Position numbers and translations under genes: made by a program. Shown in pieces: positions 54,044-64,000 of a DNA stretch of 64,000 bases (positions are counted from its first letter, which is position 1; each line of letters opens with the position of its first letter). This stretch comes from Nannocystis exedens (GTDB lineage Bacteria > Myxococcota_A > Polyangia > Nannocystales > Nannocystaceae), in contig NZ_NETK01000002.1 in the NCBI RefSeq assembly GCF_002343915.1, positions 310,001-374,000 of the forward strand, written 5' to 3'. Under the pieces are notes generated by a model that saw only the letters and a program-made list of their open reading frames with translations, was not told the origin of the DNA and ran no database searches.

Positions 54044-54571
54044 ATGCAGCCCGCCACCGCCGTCGCCCTGCCAGGGGCCGCCTCCGGTTTCGGCCCGTCC
54101 AGCCCGGCGCTGCACGGTCCGTGGGCCGCCTCGCCGCCGGCGTGGGCGCCGGGCGATCCGGTCGCGCGCTGGCTGGCCGCGTGTCGCTGCGTCGCCGGTC
54201 GCTGGAGCGTGCGCCTCGAGCTGCGCGGCGGCCCGCGGATCAGCGACGATCTCGACCTCGGGCGCGACGAGCAGGACCGCTTGCTGACGCTGTGGGCGCG
54301 CCGCGATCAGATCGGTCACTTCGAGCGACTCGGCCTCGCGCCGACCGGCGACGACGCCGCGATCCGTCGCGCCTGGCTCGAGACCTGTCGCCACCTGCAC
54401 CCGGACCGTTACTACGGCAAACGGCTCGGAGCGTTCGCGGCGATCCTCGCCGAGCTCTTCGATCGCGCGCGAGCCTCCGCCGAATTCCTCGCCGACCCGC
54501 GGCGTCGGGCCCGCTACCTGGCGGAGCTCGAGGCTGCCGGGCGCGACGAGGTCGACGCCGGAGCGCGCTGA
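54044..54571 (+). CDS. J-domain protein
   Basis: A 175-residue protein with a J-domain placed at the C-terminal half (about 90-165). FERLGLAPTGDDAAIRRAWL corresponds to helices I-II, the HPD tripeptide is present at 119-121 (HLHPDRYYGK), and helix III and IV residues follow (ILAELFDRARASAEFLADPR). There is no Gly/Phe or zinc domain, so it is not DnaJ. The N-terminal 90 residues are not recognised. It would stimulate the ATPase of the Hsp70 encoded 72 bp downstream. TACGCT lies 10 nt before ATG 54044. Confidence 0.9.
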   Translation: MQPATAVALPGAASGFGPSSPALHGPWAASPPAWAPGDPVARWLAACRCVAGRWSVRLELRGGPRISDDLDLGRDEQDRLLTLWARRDQIGHFERLGLAPTGDDAAIRRAWLETCRHLHPDRYYGKRLGAFAAILAELFDRARASAEFLADPRRRARYLAELEAAGRDEVDAGAR

Positions 54572-54643
54572 GCGATGTGCCTCTACACACGGCTTTTTGC
54601 GCGGCAGTTCGCGCCCTGAGCGTGGTACCCCTTCGACCGCGTC

Positions 54644-56485
<1,842 letters not shown>

Positions 56486-56549
56486 GGTCGCGCCGGCATC
56501 GACCTCGCGGGTGTGGCGGGGCCGACGTGGGCGCGTCGCCGGCCGGGCA

Positions 56550-56840
56550 GGACATGCCCCGGCAGCGGCCGACCGAAGGCGAAGAGGAGATGTCCGGCAG
56601 GACATGCGCTGCCGAAGTGTTTGCCAGGCGCGGACGGCGAAGCGAGATGTCCTTCAGGACATACGCCGCCGGGCCTGCTGCCGGGACCCGGAGTCGCGGA
56701 CGGAGCTGCTCCGGACATGTGCGGGCCCGGCGGCGGGCGTGCGCGAGCAACTCCAGGTCTGCGAGATGACCTTCGGGACATGCGAAGTCTTGCCGCGAGC
56801 GAGGACCGACAGGGCGCGGGAGATACCTGTCCTTGAGGTC
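56550..56840. repeat. Long degenerate 14-bp-phased array in the dnaK-pyrK gap
   Basis: Motif-like 10-mers recur at or near 14-bp steps across about 290 bp: GGACATGCCC (56550), GGAGATGTCC (56586), GGACATGCGC (56600), CGAGATGTCC (56643), GGACATACGC (56657), GGACATGTGC (56713), and more degenerate copies to ACCTGTCC (about 56827). No gene is supported in 56486-57151. Overlapping frames on both strands here are Arg/Ala-rich with no family features. Confidence 0.75.
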
Positions 56841-57151
56841 AGGCCGGATCTTCGTCGCCAGAAGCCGAGCGCAGCGAAGTGAGCGCCAGGAGAAGTTTTT
56901 GCGACCCGCGCTGGCCTCGGCCGCTCGTCGTGTCGATCGCGGACGCCGCCGACAGGACCTCGCTCGCGGAGCGACGTGGCGGCGCGGGGAGCGATCGCGG
57001 GTCCGCGCTCGCGTCGGGGCCGCGCGTGATCGAACCCGCGCCGGCGAGCCTGCACGCGCACCCGAACGGCGCTCTCGGGCGAGCGGCTCCGCGCGCAAGG
57101 TCACGCTCCGCGCGCTTGTCTGGCGGGCGCGGCTGGCCTATTTCGCCCGCG

Positions 57152-57958
57152 ATGACCGCGGCACAGTTCGAGGTGCGCGTCGAGGCCAACCGTCGCCTCT
57201 CGGGCGGCTACTTCTTGCTCGAGCTCGCCGCCGCCGCGCCGACCCCGGTCGCCGACGCCGTGCCGGGCCAGTTCGTGATGCTGCGCGGCGAGTGGGGCAG
57301 GGAGCTGCTCAACCCGCGGGCCTTCTCGATCCTCGACGCGCCCGACGCGACGCACTTCTCGATCCTCGCCAAGGCCTACGGCGAGGGCACGCGGCGGCTC
57401 AAGCGGGTCGAGCCCGGCGACCGCTTGGTCACCACCGGCCCGCTCGGGGCCGCGTTCCCGCGCCCGGGCGCCGGCGTGCGCGACCTGCTGGTCGCCGGCG
57501 GCGTCGGTCTGCCGCCGCTCCACTTTTTCGCGCGCATGGCCCATAGAGCAGGTCTCTCGGGACAGGTCGAGATGTACTACGGCGGCCGCGACCGCGACGA
57601 CCTGGTGCTGCTCGACGACCTGGCCGCGTGGGGCGTCGTCACCAACCTGGCCACCGAGGACGGCAGCGCCGGCGTGCGCGGCTACGTGACCGCCGCCCTG
57701 GCCCCGCGTCTCGACGCCGCCGCGCGCACGGGCGAGGCGGTGCGCGTGCTCGCCTGCGGCCCGACGCCGATGCTGGCCGCGGTGCGCCGCCTCGTGCTCG
57801 AGCGCGGCGTGCAGGCCTTCCTCTGCCTCGAGGAGAACATGGCGTGCGGCTTCGGCGTGTGCCTCGGCTGCGCCGTGCCGGTCTACGGCGCCAAACCCTA
57901 CCGCTACTGCTGCACCGACGGCCCGGTGTTCGACGCCCGCGAGGTGCGCTGGCCATGA
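57152..57958 (+). CDS. pyrK: Dihydroorotate dehydrogenase electron-transfer subunit
   Basis: A 268-residue FAD and [2Fe-2S] protein passing electrons from dihydroorotate dehydrogenase (class 1B) to NAD+. It shows the FAD motif NPRAFSI, NAD region LLVAGGVGLPPL, RVLACGPTPML, and the iron-sulfur ligands C232, C237, C240 and C253 or C254 (ACGFGVCLGC...YCC). Its stop overlaps the pyrD start (ATGA), as expected for an obligate complex. An unusual cluster of low-GC codons (CAT AGA GCA GGT ... GGA CAG) at 57542-57570 creates two dispersed-motif copies. Confidence 0.95.
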   Translation: MTAAQFEVRVEANRRLSGGYFLLELAAAAPTPVADAVPGQFVMLRGEWGRELLNPRAFSILDAPDATHFSILAKAYGEGTRRLKRVEPGDRLVTTGPLGAAFPRPGAGVRDLLVAGGVGLPPLHFFARMAHRAGLSGQVEMYYGGRDRDDLVLLDDLAAWGVVTNLATEDGSAGVRGYVTAALAPRLDAAARTGEAVRVLACGPTPMLAAVRRLVLERGVQAFLCLEENMACGFGVCLGCAVPVYGAKPYRYCCTDGPVFDAREVRWP

Positions 57959-58926
57959 CCGAAGGCATCGACCTCACCACTTCCTGCGGCCCGATCGCGC
58001 TGCGCACCCCGGTCCTCGCGGCCTCGGGCTGCTTCGCCTACGGCCAGCAGTTCGCCGCCTTCACCGACCTGCGCGCGCTCGGCGGGATCTCGACCAAGGG
58101 CATCTCGCCGCTGCCGCGCTTCGGCAACCCCCTGCCGCGGATCTGCGAGACCACCGGCGGCATGCTCAACTCGATCGGCCTCGAGAACGTCGGCGTCGAG
58201 GCGTTCCTCCGCGACAAGCTGCCGTTTTTGCGCGACCTCGGCGTGTCGGTGTGGGTCAACTTCTTCGGCGTCGACTTCGAGACCTACGTCGACTGCGCCC
58301 GCCAGCTCAGCGAAGGGCAGGGCATCGACGCGCTCGAGATGAACATCTCGTGCCCGAACATCAAGAAGGGCGGCATCGAGTTCGGCACCGTCCCCGAGGT
58401 CGCGCACCGGCTGACGCGCGCCTGCGTCGAGGTCTCGCGCGTCCCGATCATCGTCAAGCTGAGCCCGAACGTCAGCGACATCGTCGCCATGGCCGACGCG
58501 GTGCAGAAGGCCGGCGCCGCCGGCGTGTCGCTGATCAACACGATCACCGGCATGGCGATCGACGTACGCACGCGCCGCCCCAAGATCGCCACGACCTACG
58601 GCGGTCTCTCGGGCCCGGCGATCAAGCCGATCGCCCTGCGGATGGTGCATCAAGTCGCGCGCGCGCTGCCCGAGCTCCCGATCTGCGGCATGGGCGGGAT
58701 CCTCAGCGGCGAGGACGCCCTCGAGTTCCTCATGGCCGGAGCCCACTGCGTGCAGGTCGGCACCGCCAACTTCGCCGAGCCCGGCGCGGGCGTGCGCATC
58801 ACCGAGGAGCTGCGGACCCTGCTGCGCACGCTGGGCTTCGCCTCGGCGCGCGCCGCGATCGGCAGCCTGCAGCCGCACGCGGCCGAGCCGGAGTACCTCG
58901 CCGAGTCTCCCTGGTCGTCGAGCTAG
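57955..58926 (+). CDS. pyrD: Dihydroorotate dehydrogenase, class 1B catalytic subunit
   Basis: A 323-residue FMN TIM-barrel enzyme of pyrimidine biosynthesis. The catalytic base Cys133 lies in EMNISCPNIKKGG (cysteine marks class 1), with STKGISPLPRFGNP, LVKLSPN-type segment IVKLSPNVSD, YGGLSGPAIKP and GMGGILSGEDALEFLMAGA for FMN binding. Pairing with pyrK shows it is the NAD-linked 1B form. ATG 57955 overlaps the pyrK stop. Confidence 0.97.
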   Translation: MTEGIDLTTSCGPIALRTPVLAASGCFAYGQQFAAFTDLRALGGISTKGISPLPRFGNPLPRICETTGGMLNSIGLENVGVEAFLRDKLPFLRDLGVSVWVNFFGVDFETYVDCARQLSEGQGIDALEMNISCPNIKKGGIEFGTVPEVAHRLTRACVEVSRVPIIVKLSPNVSDIVAMADAVQKAGAAGVSLINTITGMAIDVRTRRPKIATTYGGLSGPAIKPIALRMVHQVARALPELPICGMGGILSGEDALEFLMAGAHCVQVGTANFAEPGAGVRITEELRTLLRTLGFASARAAIGSLQPHAAEPEYLAESPWSSS

Positions 58927-59060
58927 ACGGCGTCGCGGCCGGCGCGCTCGTCGGCGCATCCCTCGGAGCGTGGTCGTCGCGCGACCCGCTTCTGCGGCTG
59001 GGCGGCGGCGCGTACCTGCCGGACGCGGCGGGCGACGCACGGCGCCGGGGACGGCGGCTC

Positions 59061-59495
59061 GAGCCTGTTCTTCGAGTCAGGCGAACGCGGCCGGTCGCAA
59101 AAAACGGACCGAGCGAGCCTGTTCTTTGAGTCAGGCGAATGCGGCCTTTGACCGGGAGCGGGCGCAGGCACGAGTCGAATCTGCTCTTTGGGTCAGGCGG
59201 CGCCTCGCGTTCGCGGTCAGGAGGCGGGGCAGGTCGAGCCTGCTCTTTGGGCCAGGCGCACCCGGCTCTACGCGAGGAGCGCCGCGCCTGGCCGAACCTG
59301 GTCTTTGGGTCAGGCGTAACCGGCCTTTCGCTGCCAAGGGGCGGGATCGACGGGCCGAACCTGTTCTTCGGGTCAGGCGCAGCCGGCCTTTGGCGGCGCC
59401 CAACGGGCCGGACCTGCTCTTCCGGCCAGGCTCATCCGGCGTGCGCTGCGCGCGGCGAAACCTCCGAGCCTGGTCTTTCAGCCAGGCAGATCCGG
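59061..59495. repeat. Eight-copy hairpin repeat array, about 58-bp period
   Basis: Copies start at 59061, 59115, 59177, 59236, 59294, 59357, 59410 and 59466. Each has the core RCCTGNTCTTYGGGTCAGG, which forms a short CCTG/CAGG stem around the TTYG loop, followed by an ANCCGGCCTTT-like tail. Spacers of about 30 bp differ. The rest of the gap 58927-59685 has no supported gene. The array sits between pyrD and psd, upstream of a psd promoter. Confidence 0.88.
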
Positions 59496-59644
59496 CGCCG
59501 CCGGCGCGCGGTTGGTGCGCGTCGTCGGGAGAATGTAGGTGTTCGGCTATTGTGCGGTGGGGAACGTGTCTTCCCTCGTGCTTCACGCGCGGCCCGCGTG
59601 GGTGCGCGCGTCCACGCGCGAGGGGTCGGGGCCCTCGCCGCCGC

Positions 59645-59674
59645 TTGCGGCCAAAACCCGGCCTCGGATACGCT
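59645..59674 (+). promoter_or_regulatory. Candidate sigma-70-type promoter of psd
   Basis: TTGCGG (59645-59650), an 18-bp spacer and TACGCT (59669-59674) precede ATG 59686 by 11 nt. It is one of the few places where both a -35 and a -10-like element are visible. Confidence 0.5.
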
Positions 59675-59685
59675 GCCGGTCGCTG

Positions 59686-60567
59686 ATGTCGGATCGTGAA
59701 ATTCCCTGGCGGGCTCGCCTGGCGGCTGCAGTCCTCGACGTTTCACCCGACTGGGGCGCGAGCGCTGCGAGCAAGGCTCTAGGCGCCGCCGCCCGCGCTC
59801 GTCTGCCGCGGCCGCTGAGCCGCGCCTTCGTCTCCGCCTACGTCCGCTTCTTCGGCGTCGACCTCGAAGACGTCGACCCGCGCTCGATGGAGGACGGTTA
59901 CGACAGCTTCAACGCCTTCTTCACGCGTCGCCTGCGGCCGGGCGCGCGGCCGGTCGATGCGCGCCGCGACGTGCTCAGCGCCCCCTGCGACGGCCTCCTC
60001 CGCGGCATCGCGCCGGTCGAGCGCGACACGGCGGTGGTCGCCAAGGGGCACCAGTACACGCTCGGGGAGCTGCTCGCCGACGAGGCGCTCGCCGAGTCGT
60101 TCCTCGGCGGTCTCGCCACCACCATCTATCTGCACCCTCGCGACTATCACCGGGTCCACACCCCGTGCGATGGCACGGCGCAGCGCGTGGTCGCCGTGCC
60201 GGGGCGACTCTTGCCGGTCACCGCCGCGGCGCTGGAGCGAGCGCCGCGCCTGTTCGCCCTCAACGAGCGCCTGATCCACGTCCTCGACACGCCGTTCGGC
60301 GCGATCGCGGTGGTGATGATCGCGGCCTTCGGCGTCGGCCACATGAGCTGCGCCTATCGCCACATCGAGCCGCATCCGCGGGAGATCCAGCGCGTCGACT
60401 GCGACCCGCCGGTGCGCCTCCGCAAGGGCGACGAGCTCGGCGTGTTCCACCTCGGCAGCACCGTCGTGGTGTTGACCCAGGCCGGCGTCCGTCCGCTCGC
60501 GCCGACCGACGAGCCCACCGCCGTGCGCATGGGCCAGCCCCTCTTGCAGCGAGGCGACGTCGCATGA
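59686..60567 (+). CDS. psd: Phosphatidylserine decarboxylase
   Basis: A 293-residue proenzyme that makes phosphatidylethanolamine and cleaves itself to generate a pyruvoyl cofactor. The self-cleavage motif LGST is present at 256-259 (cut before Ser258). The triad residues fit SAPCDGLL (Asp102) and YHRVHTPCDG (His158), with FNAFFTRRLRPGARP near the N-terminus as in the family. ATG 59686 follows a plausible promoter. Its stop overlaps the start of a methyltransferase gene (ATGA). Confidence 0.96.
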   Translation: MSDREIPWRARLAAAVLDVSPDWGASAASKALGAAARARLPRPLSRAFVSAYVRFFGVDLEDVDPRSMEDGYDSFNAFFTRRLRPGARPVDARRDVLSAPCDGLLRGIAPVERDTAVVAKGHQYTLGELLADEALAESFLGGLATTIYLHPRDYHRVHTPCDGTAQRVVAVPGRLLPVTAAALERAPRLFALNERLIHVLDTPFGAIAVVMIAAFGVGHMSCAYRHIEPHPREIQRVDCDPPVRLRKGDELGVFHLGSTVVVLTQAGVRPLAPTDEPTAVRMGQPLLQRGDVA

Positions 60568-62270
60568 CCTGGCAGGTATCTCCCGAGGAGTGGCTGCTCG
60601 ACTTCACGATCATCCCGCGCGGCCTCGCGCGCGGCGTCGACTCGCTCGACGTGATCGACGATCGCCTGCGCAGCATGCTCGCGCCTCCGAGTCCGCCGGC
60701 CGGGATCATCATCCCGACGATCACCGCCACGCGCTCGGTGAAGCCCGCCACGGGGCCGGCCGCCTCGCCCTCGGCGAAGCAGCCCACCGGTCCCAAACTC
60801 GCCGCAGCGCCTCATTCTGAGCCGGCCAACGGCAGCAGCCTCAGCATCGAGCTGCGGCCGATCGGCCCGCCGGCGCCGGCGCCGACCCCGCCACCCGAGG
60901 CCGGAGCGAGCATGGTGATCCCGTCGCTCACGCGGCCGGGCGGGGCGCTCGTCGACGACGACGACGACGCGATCGCGCTCGAGCGCCTCGCGCCTGCCGG
61001 GGTCGAGCCCAGCCCGCGCGACGACGACGTGGAAGACGTGATGTCGGCGGTGGCCGCGTCGGCGTCCCTGCTGCCGGTCAGCGAGCCGGAGCCCGAGGCC
61101 GAGCCGGAGGTCGAGGAAGAGATTCAGGACGAGGCGGCCGAAGCCGAGGCCGAGGACGACGAGCTCGAGGAAGAGGCGCTCGAGGAAGAAGAGGAAGAAG
61201 AGGTCGTCGAGGCCCGCCCCGCGCCCGTGGTCGAGAAGCCGATCAGCGTGCCGCCGCCGCGGCAACCGACCGGACCGGTGCCGGCCGCCGAGAAGCCTGG
61301 CCCGCCGCGCCCGCCCGCGGCACCGCCGGTGGCGCCGGAAAAGGCCAGTCCGCCGCGTCCGCCACCGACCCCGGAGAAGGCAGGGCCGCCGCGTCCGCCG
61401 CCGGCTGCTGCCGAGAAACCGTCGGCTCCGCCCCGGCCGCCGCCGGAGAAGACCCCCTCGCCGAAGCCCTCGCCGGCCACGCCCCCGGCCGCCCCGCGCA
61501 GCGACGGCCGCAAGCGCCGCAACTGGCACGAAGAGGTGTTCGGCGACCACTACGCCGCGATCCTCCCAGTCGATGCCGACGCGAGCGCCGAGATCGACGC
61601 CGCCTTCGTGCAGAAGTCGCTGGACCTGACGAGCGGCCAGAAGCTGCTCGACGTCGGCTGCGGCGACGGCCGCCACGCGCACGCCTTCGCCGCTCTCGGG
61701 CTCGACGTCACGGGCCTCGACAACTCGATGCCGCAGCTGCTGCGAGCGGCCCGGCGCAACGAGGCCAGCAAGTTCAACTTCGACATCCTCCACGGCGACA
61801 TGCGGAGCCTGCCGCGTGATCGGCCGTACGACGCGGTCACCTGCCTGGGCAGCACCTTCGGCTACTTCGAGAGCGACGAGCAGAATCGACAGTGCCTTCA
61901 GGACATGGTCGAGCTGCTCAAGCCCGGCGGTAAGCTCGCCCTGCAGGTGTTCAACCGCGATTACCTCATGGGGGTCTTGCCGTGTCGGTCGTGGTGGCAG
62001 GGCCGAGGCTGCCTGGTGCTCGACGTGGCGGACATGCATTTTTCGACCGGACGCGTCCGGATCCACCGGACCGTGGTGTTCGAGGACGGCCGGCAATTCG
62101 AGCACCACATCTCGATCCGCGCCTACTCCGCACACACCCTGGCGAAGATGCTGGCGACGATGGGGGCGCGAGTGATCGATCTGTCCGGCAGCCGCGACAC
62201 TCCCGGTCGCTTCTATGGCGGCGCGTCGCCCGAGATCTGGATCTTCGCGCAACGTCGCGACGACGTCTGA
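60564..62270 (+). CDS. SAM-dependent methyltransferase with a long acidic/Pro-rich N-terminal region
   Basis: A 568-residue protein. Residues 1-310 are low complexity, with an acidic stretch (about 170-215) and KAGPPRPPPAAAEKPSAPPR-type repeats. Residues 325-568 form a class I methyltransferase: motif I LLDVGCGDGRHAHAF, then LDNSMPQLLRAAR, GDMRSLP, FDAVTCLGSTFGYFE-like and LLKPGGKLALQVFN. The ATG overlaps the psd stop, so the two are translationally coupled. A phospholipid N-methyltransferase role, acting on the PE made by Psd, is attractive but unproven; a small-molecule methyltransferase is as likely from motifs. Confidence 0.88.
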   Translation: MTWQVSPEEWLLDFTIIPRGLARGVDSLDVIDDRLRSMLAPPSPPAGIIIPTITATRSVKPATGPAASPSAKQPTGPKLAAAPHSEPANGSSLSIELRPIGPPAPAPTPPPEAGASMVIPSLTRPGGALVDDDDDAIALERLAPAGVEPSPRDDDVEDVMSAVAASASLLPVSEPEPEAEPEVEEEIQDEAAEAEAEDDELEEEALEEEEEEEVVEARPAPVVEKPISVPPPRQPTGPVPAAEKPGPPRPPAAPPVAPEKASPPRPPPTPEKAGPPRPPPAAAEKPSAPPRPPPEKTPSPKPSPATPPAAPRSDGRKRRNWHEEVFGDHYAAILPVDADASAEIDAAFVQKSLDLTSGQKLLDVGCGDGRHAHAFAALGLDVTGLDNSMPQLLRAARRNEASKFNFDILHGDMRSLPRDRPYDAVTCLGSTFGYFESDEQNRQCLQDMVELLKPGGKLALQVFNRDYLMGVLPCRSWWQGRGCLVLDVADMHFSTGRVRIHRTVVFEDGRQFEHHISIRAYSAHTLAKMLATMGARVIDLSGSRDTPGRFYGGASPEIWIFAQRRDDV

Positions 62271-62800
62271 CCTGCGTCCGATCGTCGCGCAGAGGCGTCG
62301 AGCCTGCGCGACAACGATGTCAGAGGGAATGACAGCGGTGTCTCGCGGGTTTCGAACCCCGTGACACCCCGTCACGCCTGTGGAGGAAGATCACGAGCGC
62401 CGCGACCGCGACGCCCTGGACGGGGGCGCGGTCCGTACCCAGTTTGGGTCAGGTCCGCGGAACGAGCCTGTATCGCGTCGTCAAGCTTCTCGTGCGCGGC
62501 TCCATGTGAGACAAACCAGCCGGGGTACACCTACACCTGCGGAGCTCTACCGACGCAGAGGGTGATGAAACTTCCACCTCGGACTTGCGTAGGACCTCGA
62601 AGCAGAGGGCGCCGAAACGGTGCCTAACAAAGGGTCCTCCAGTGATCCTGGTCGAGCCTGGCGACACTACCAACGCAGGCCCGAAGCACGCGAAGCTGTT
62701 CCTATCCCACCGCACACGACTATTCCGCGAAACCCGCGACGCGAAACTTCCGCCCCTTAGCTTGGCCCGAAACTAGCACCCCAACCGAACGAGGTCGATC
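62271..62800. other. Gene-free 530-bp region upstream of the sigma factor gene
   Basis: No coding gene is supported on either strand. GC content drops noticeably from about 62480 to 62770 (more A/T than anywhere nearby), consistent with a regulatory leader or promoter region of the sigma gene. A hairpin lies at 62337-62368. I see no riboswitch or tRNA that I can name. Confidence 0.6.
62337..62368 (+). terminator. Hairpin GGTGTC...GACACC downstream of the methyltransferase gene
   Basis: GGTGTC (62337-62342) pairs with GACACC (62363-62368). The inner GGG/CCC pairs close the loop TTTCGAA. It lies 66 bp after the stop codon and has no T-run, so it may be a Rho-independent-like or stability hairpin. 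The inner GGGTTTCGAACCCC resembles a tRNA T-arm by chance. Confidence 0.45.

Positions 62801-64000
<1,200 letters not shown>

Noticed and set aside
59061..59495. CRISPR array
   Set aside because: Repeats are only partly conserved and contain a short dyad core, spacers are about 30-40 bp but uneven, and there is no cas gene in the window.
62337..62368. tRNA gene suggested by a GGTTTCGAACC-like T-arm
   Set aside because: No acceptor, D- or anticodon arm can be folded around it; it is a plain hairpin.

Overview
The window is GC-rich (roughly 70% or more) bacterial chromosome with strong G/C third positions. The content points to a myxobacterium, probably of the Nannocystis/Plesiocystis/Haliangium side of the group. 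Pointers are many lipoproteins with long Thr/Ser/Gly linkers, a membrane-anchored PEGA-type Ser/Thr kinase, a PilZ protein, a very large alpha-2-macroglobulin, a small RHH-like protein of a myxobacterial type, and a sigma-factor-like protein fused to a huge Gly/Pro repeat. This placement is inference from gene content; no rRNA is present. No phage, integrase island, IS element or CRISPR was recognised. Most of the window is ordinary core chromosome interleaved with lineage-specific surface proteins.

Layout. 1-4.6 kb, minus strand: pgk-tpiA-secG, a small conserved protein, then a PilZ protein and two exported proteins. 4.6-9.1 kb, plus strand: a ComEC-like secreted metallo-hydrolase, then a lipoprotein-mlaE-mlaF-mlaD lipid-transport operon. 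9.2-13.4 kb: alpha/beta hydrolase plus small RHH protein, TetR, DksA-type regulator, lgt and a lipase. 13.6-19.7 kb: lipoprotein, XRE regulator, tRNA-Val(CAC), L12-like and EF-hand proteins, membrane protein, patatin. 19.7-23.7 kb: the sigma/repeat/TM/TPR-like gene, split by one apparent frameshift. 24.7-28.7 kb: S1-domain protein, Ser/Thr kinase and extensin-like peptidase. 28.8-32.7 kb: IcmF mutase and an AT-hook/winged-helix protein. 32.9-43.1 kb: a block of surface lipoproteins including a PI-PLC-like enzyme and the 2095-residue alpha-2-macroglobulin. 43.2-53.9 kb: CefD-like PLP enzyme, acyltransferase, mutS, EEP phosphoesterase, LRR lipoprotein, xerC, M23 lipoprotein. 54-56.5 kb: J-protein/Hsp70 pair. 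57.2-58.9 kb: pyrK-pyrD. 59.7-62.3 kb: psd plus methyltransferase. 62.8-64 kb: the start of a sigma-70 factor.

The most striking feature is not a gene. A palindromic decamer, GGACATGTCC/GGACAGGTCC and variants, recurs dozens of times. It is often in tandem with exact 4-bp spacers, giving a 14-bp period, and fills most long intergenic gaps. It also appears inside conserved genes (mutS, xerC, lgt, the acyltransferase, pyrK), where it imposes codons otherwise rare in this genome. Three further tandem arrays occupy the largest gene-free gaps: about 60 bp at 16.26-16.6 kb, about 44 bp at 23.8-24.2 kb, and about 58 bp hairpins at 59.06-59.5 kb. A 104-bp imperfect palindrome forms a bidirectional start region at 4.57-4.67 kb. 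Several genes also have a -10-like hexamer (TAGCCT, TACGCT, TATACT) 6-7 nt before the start codon, suggesting leaderless transcripts.
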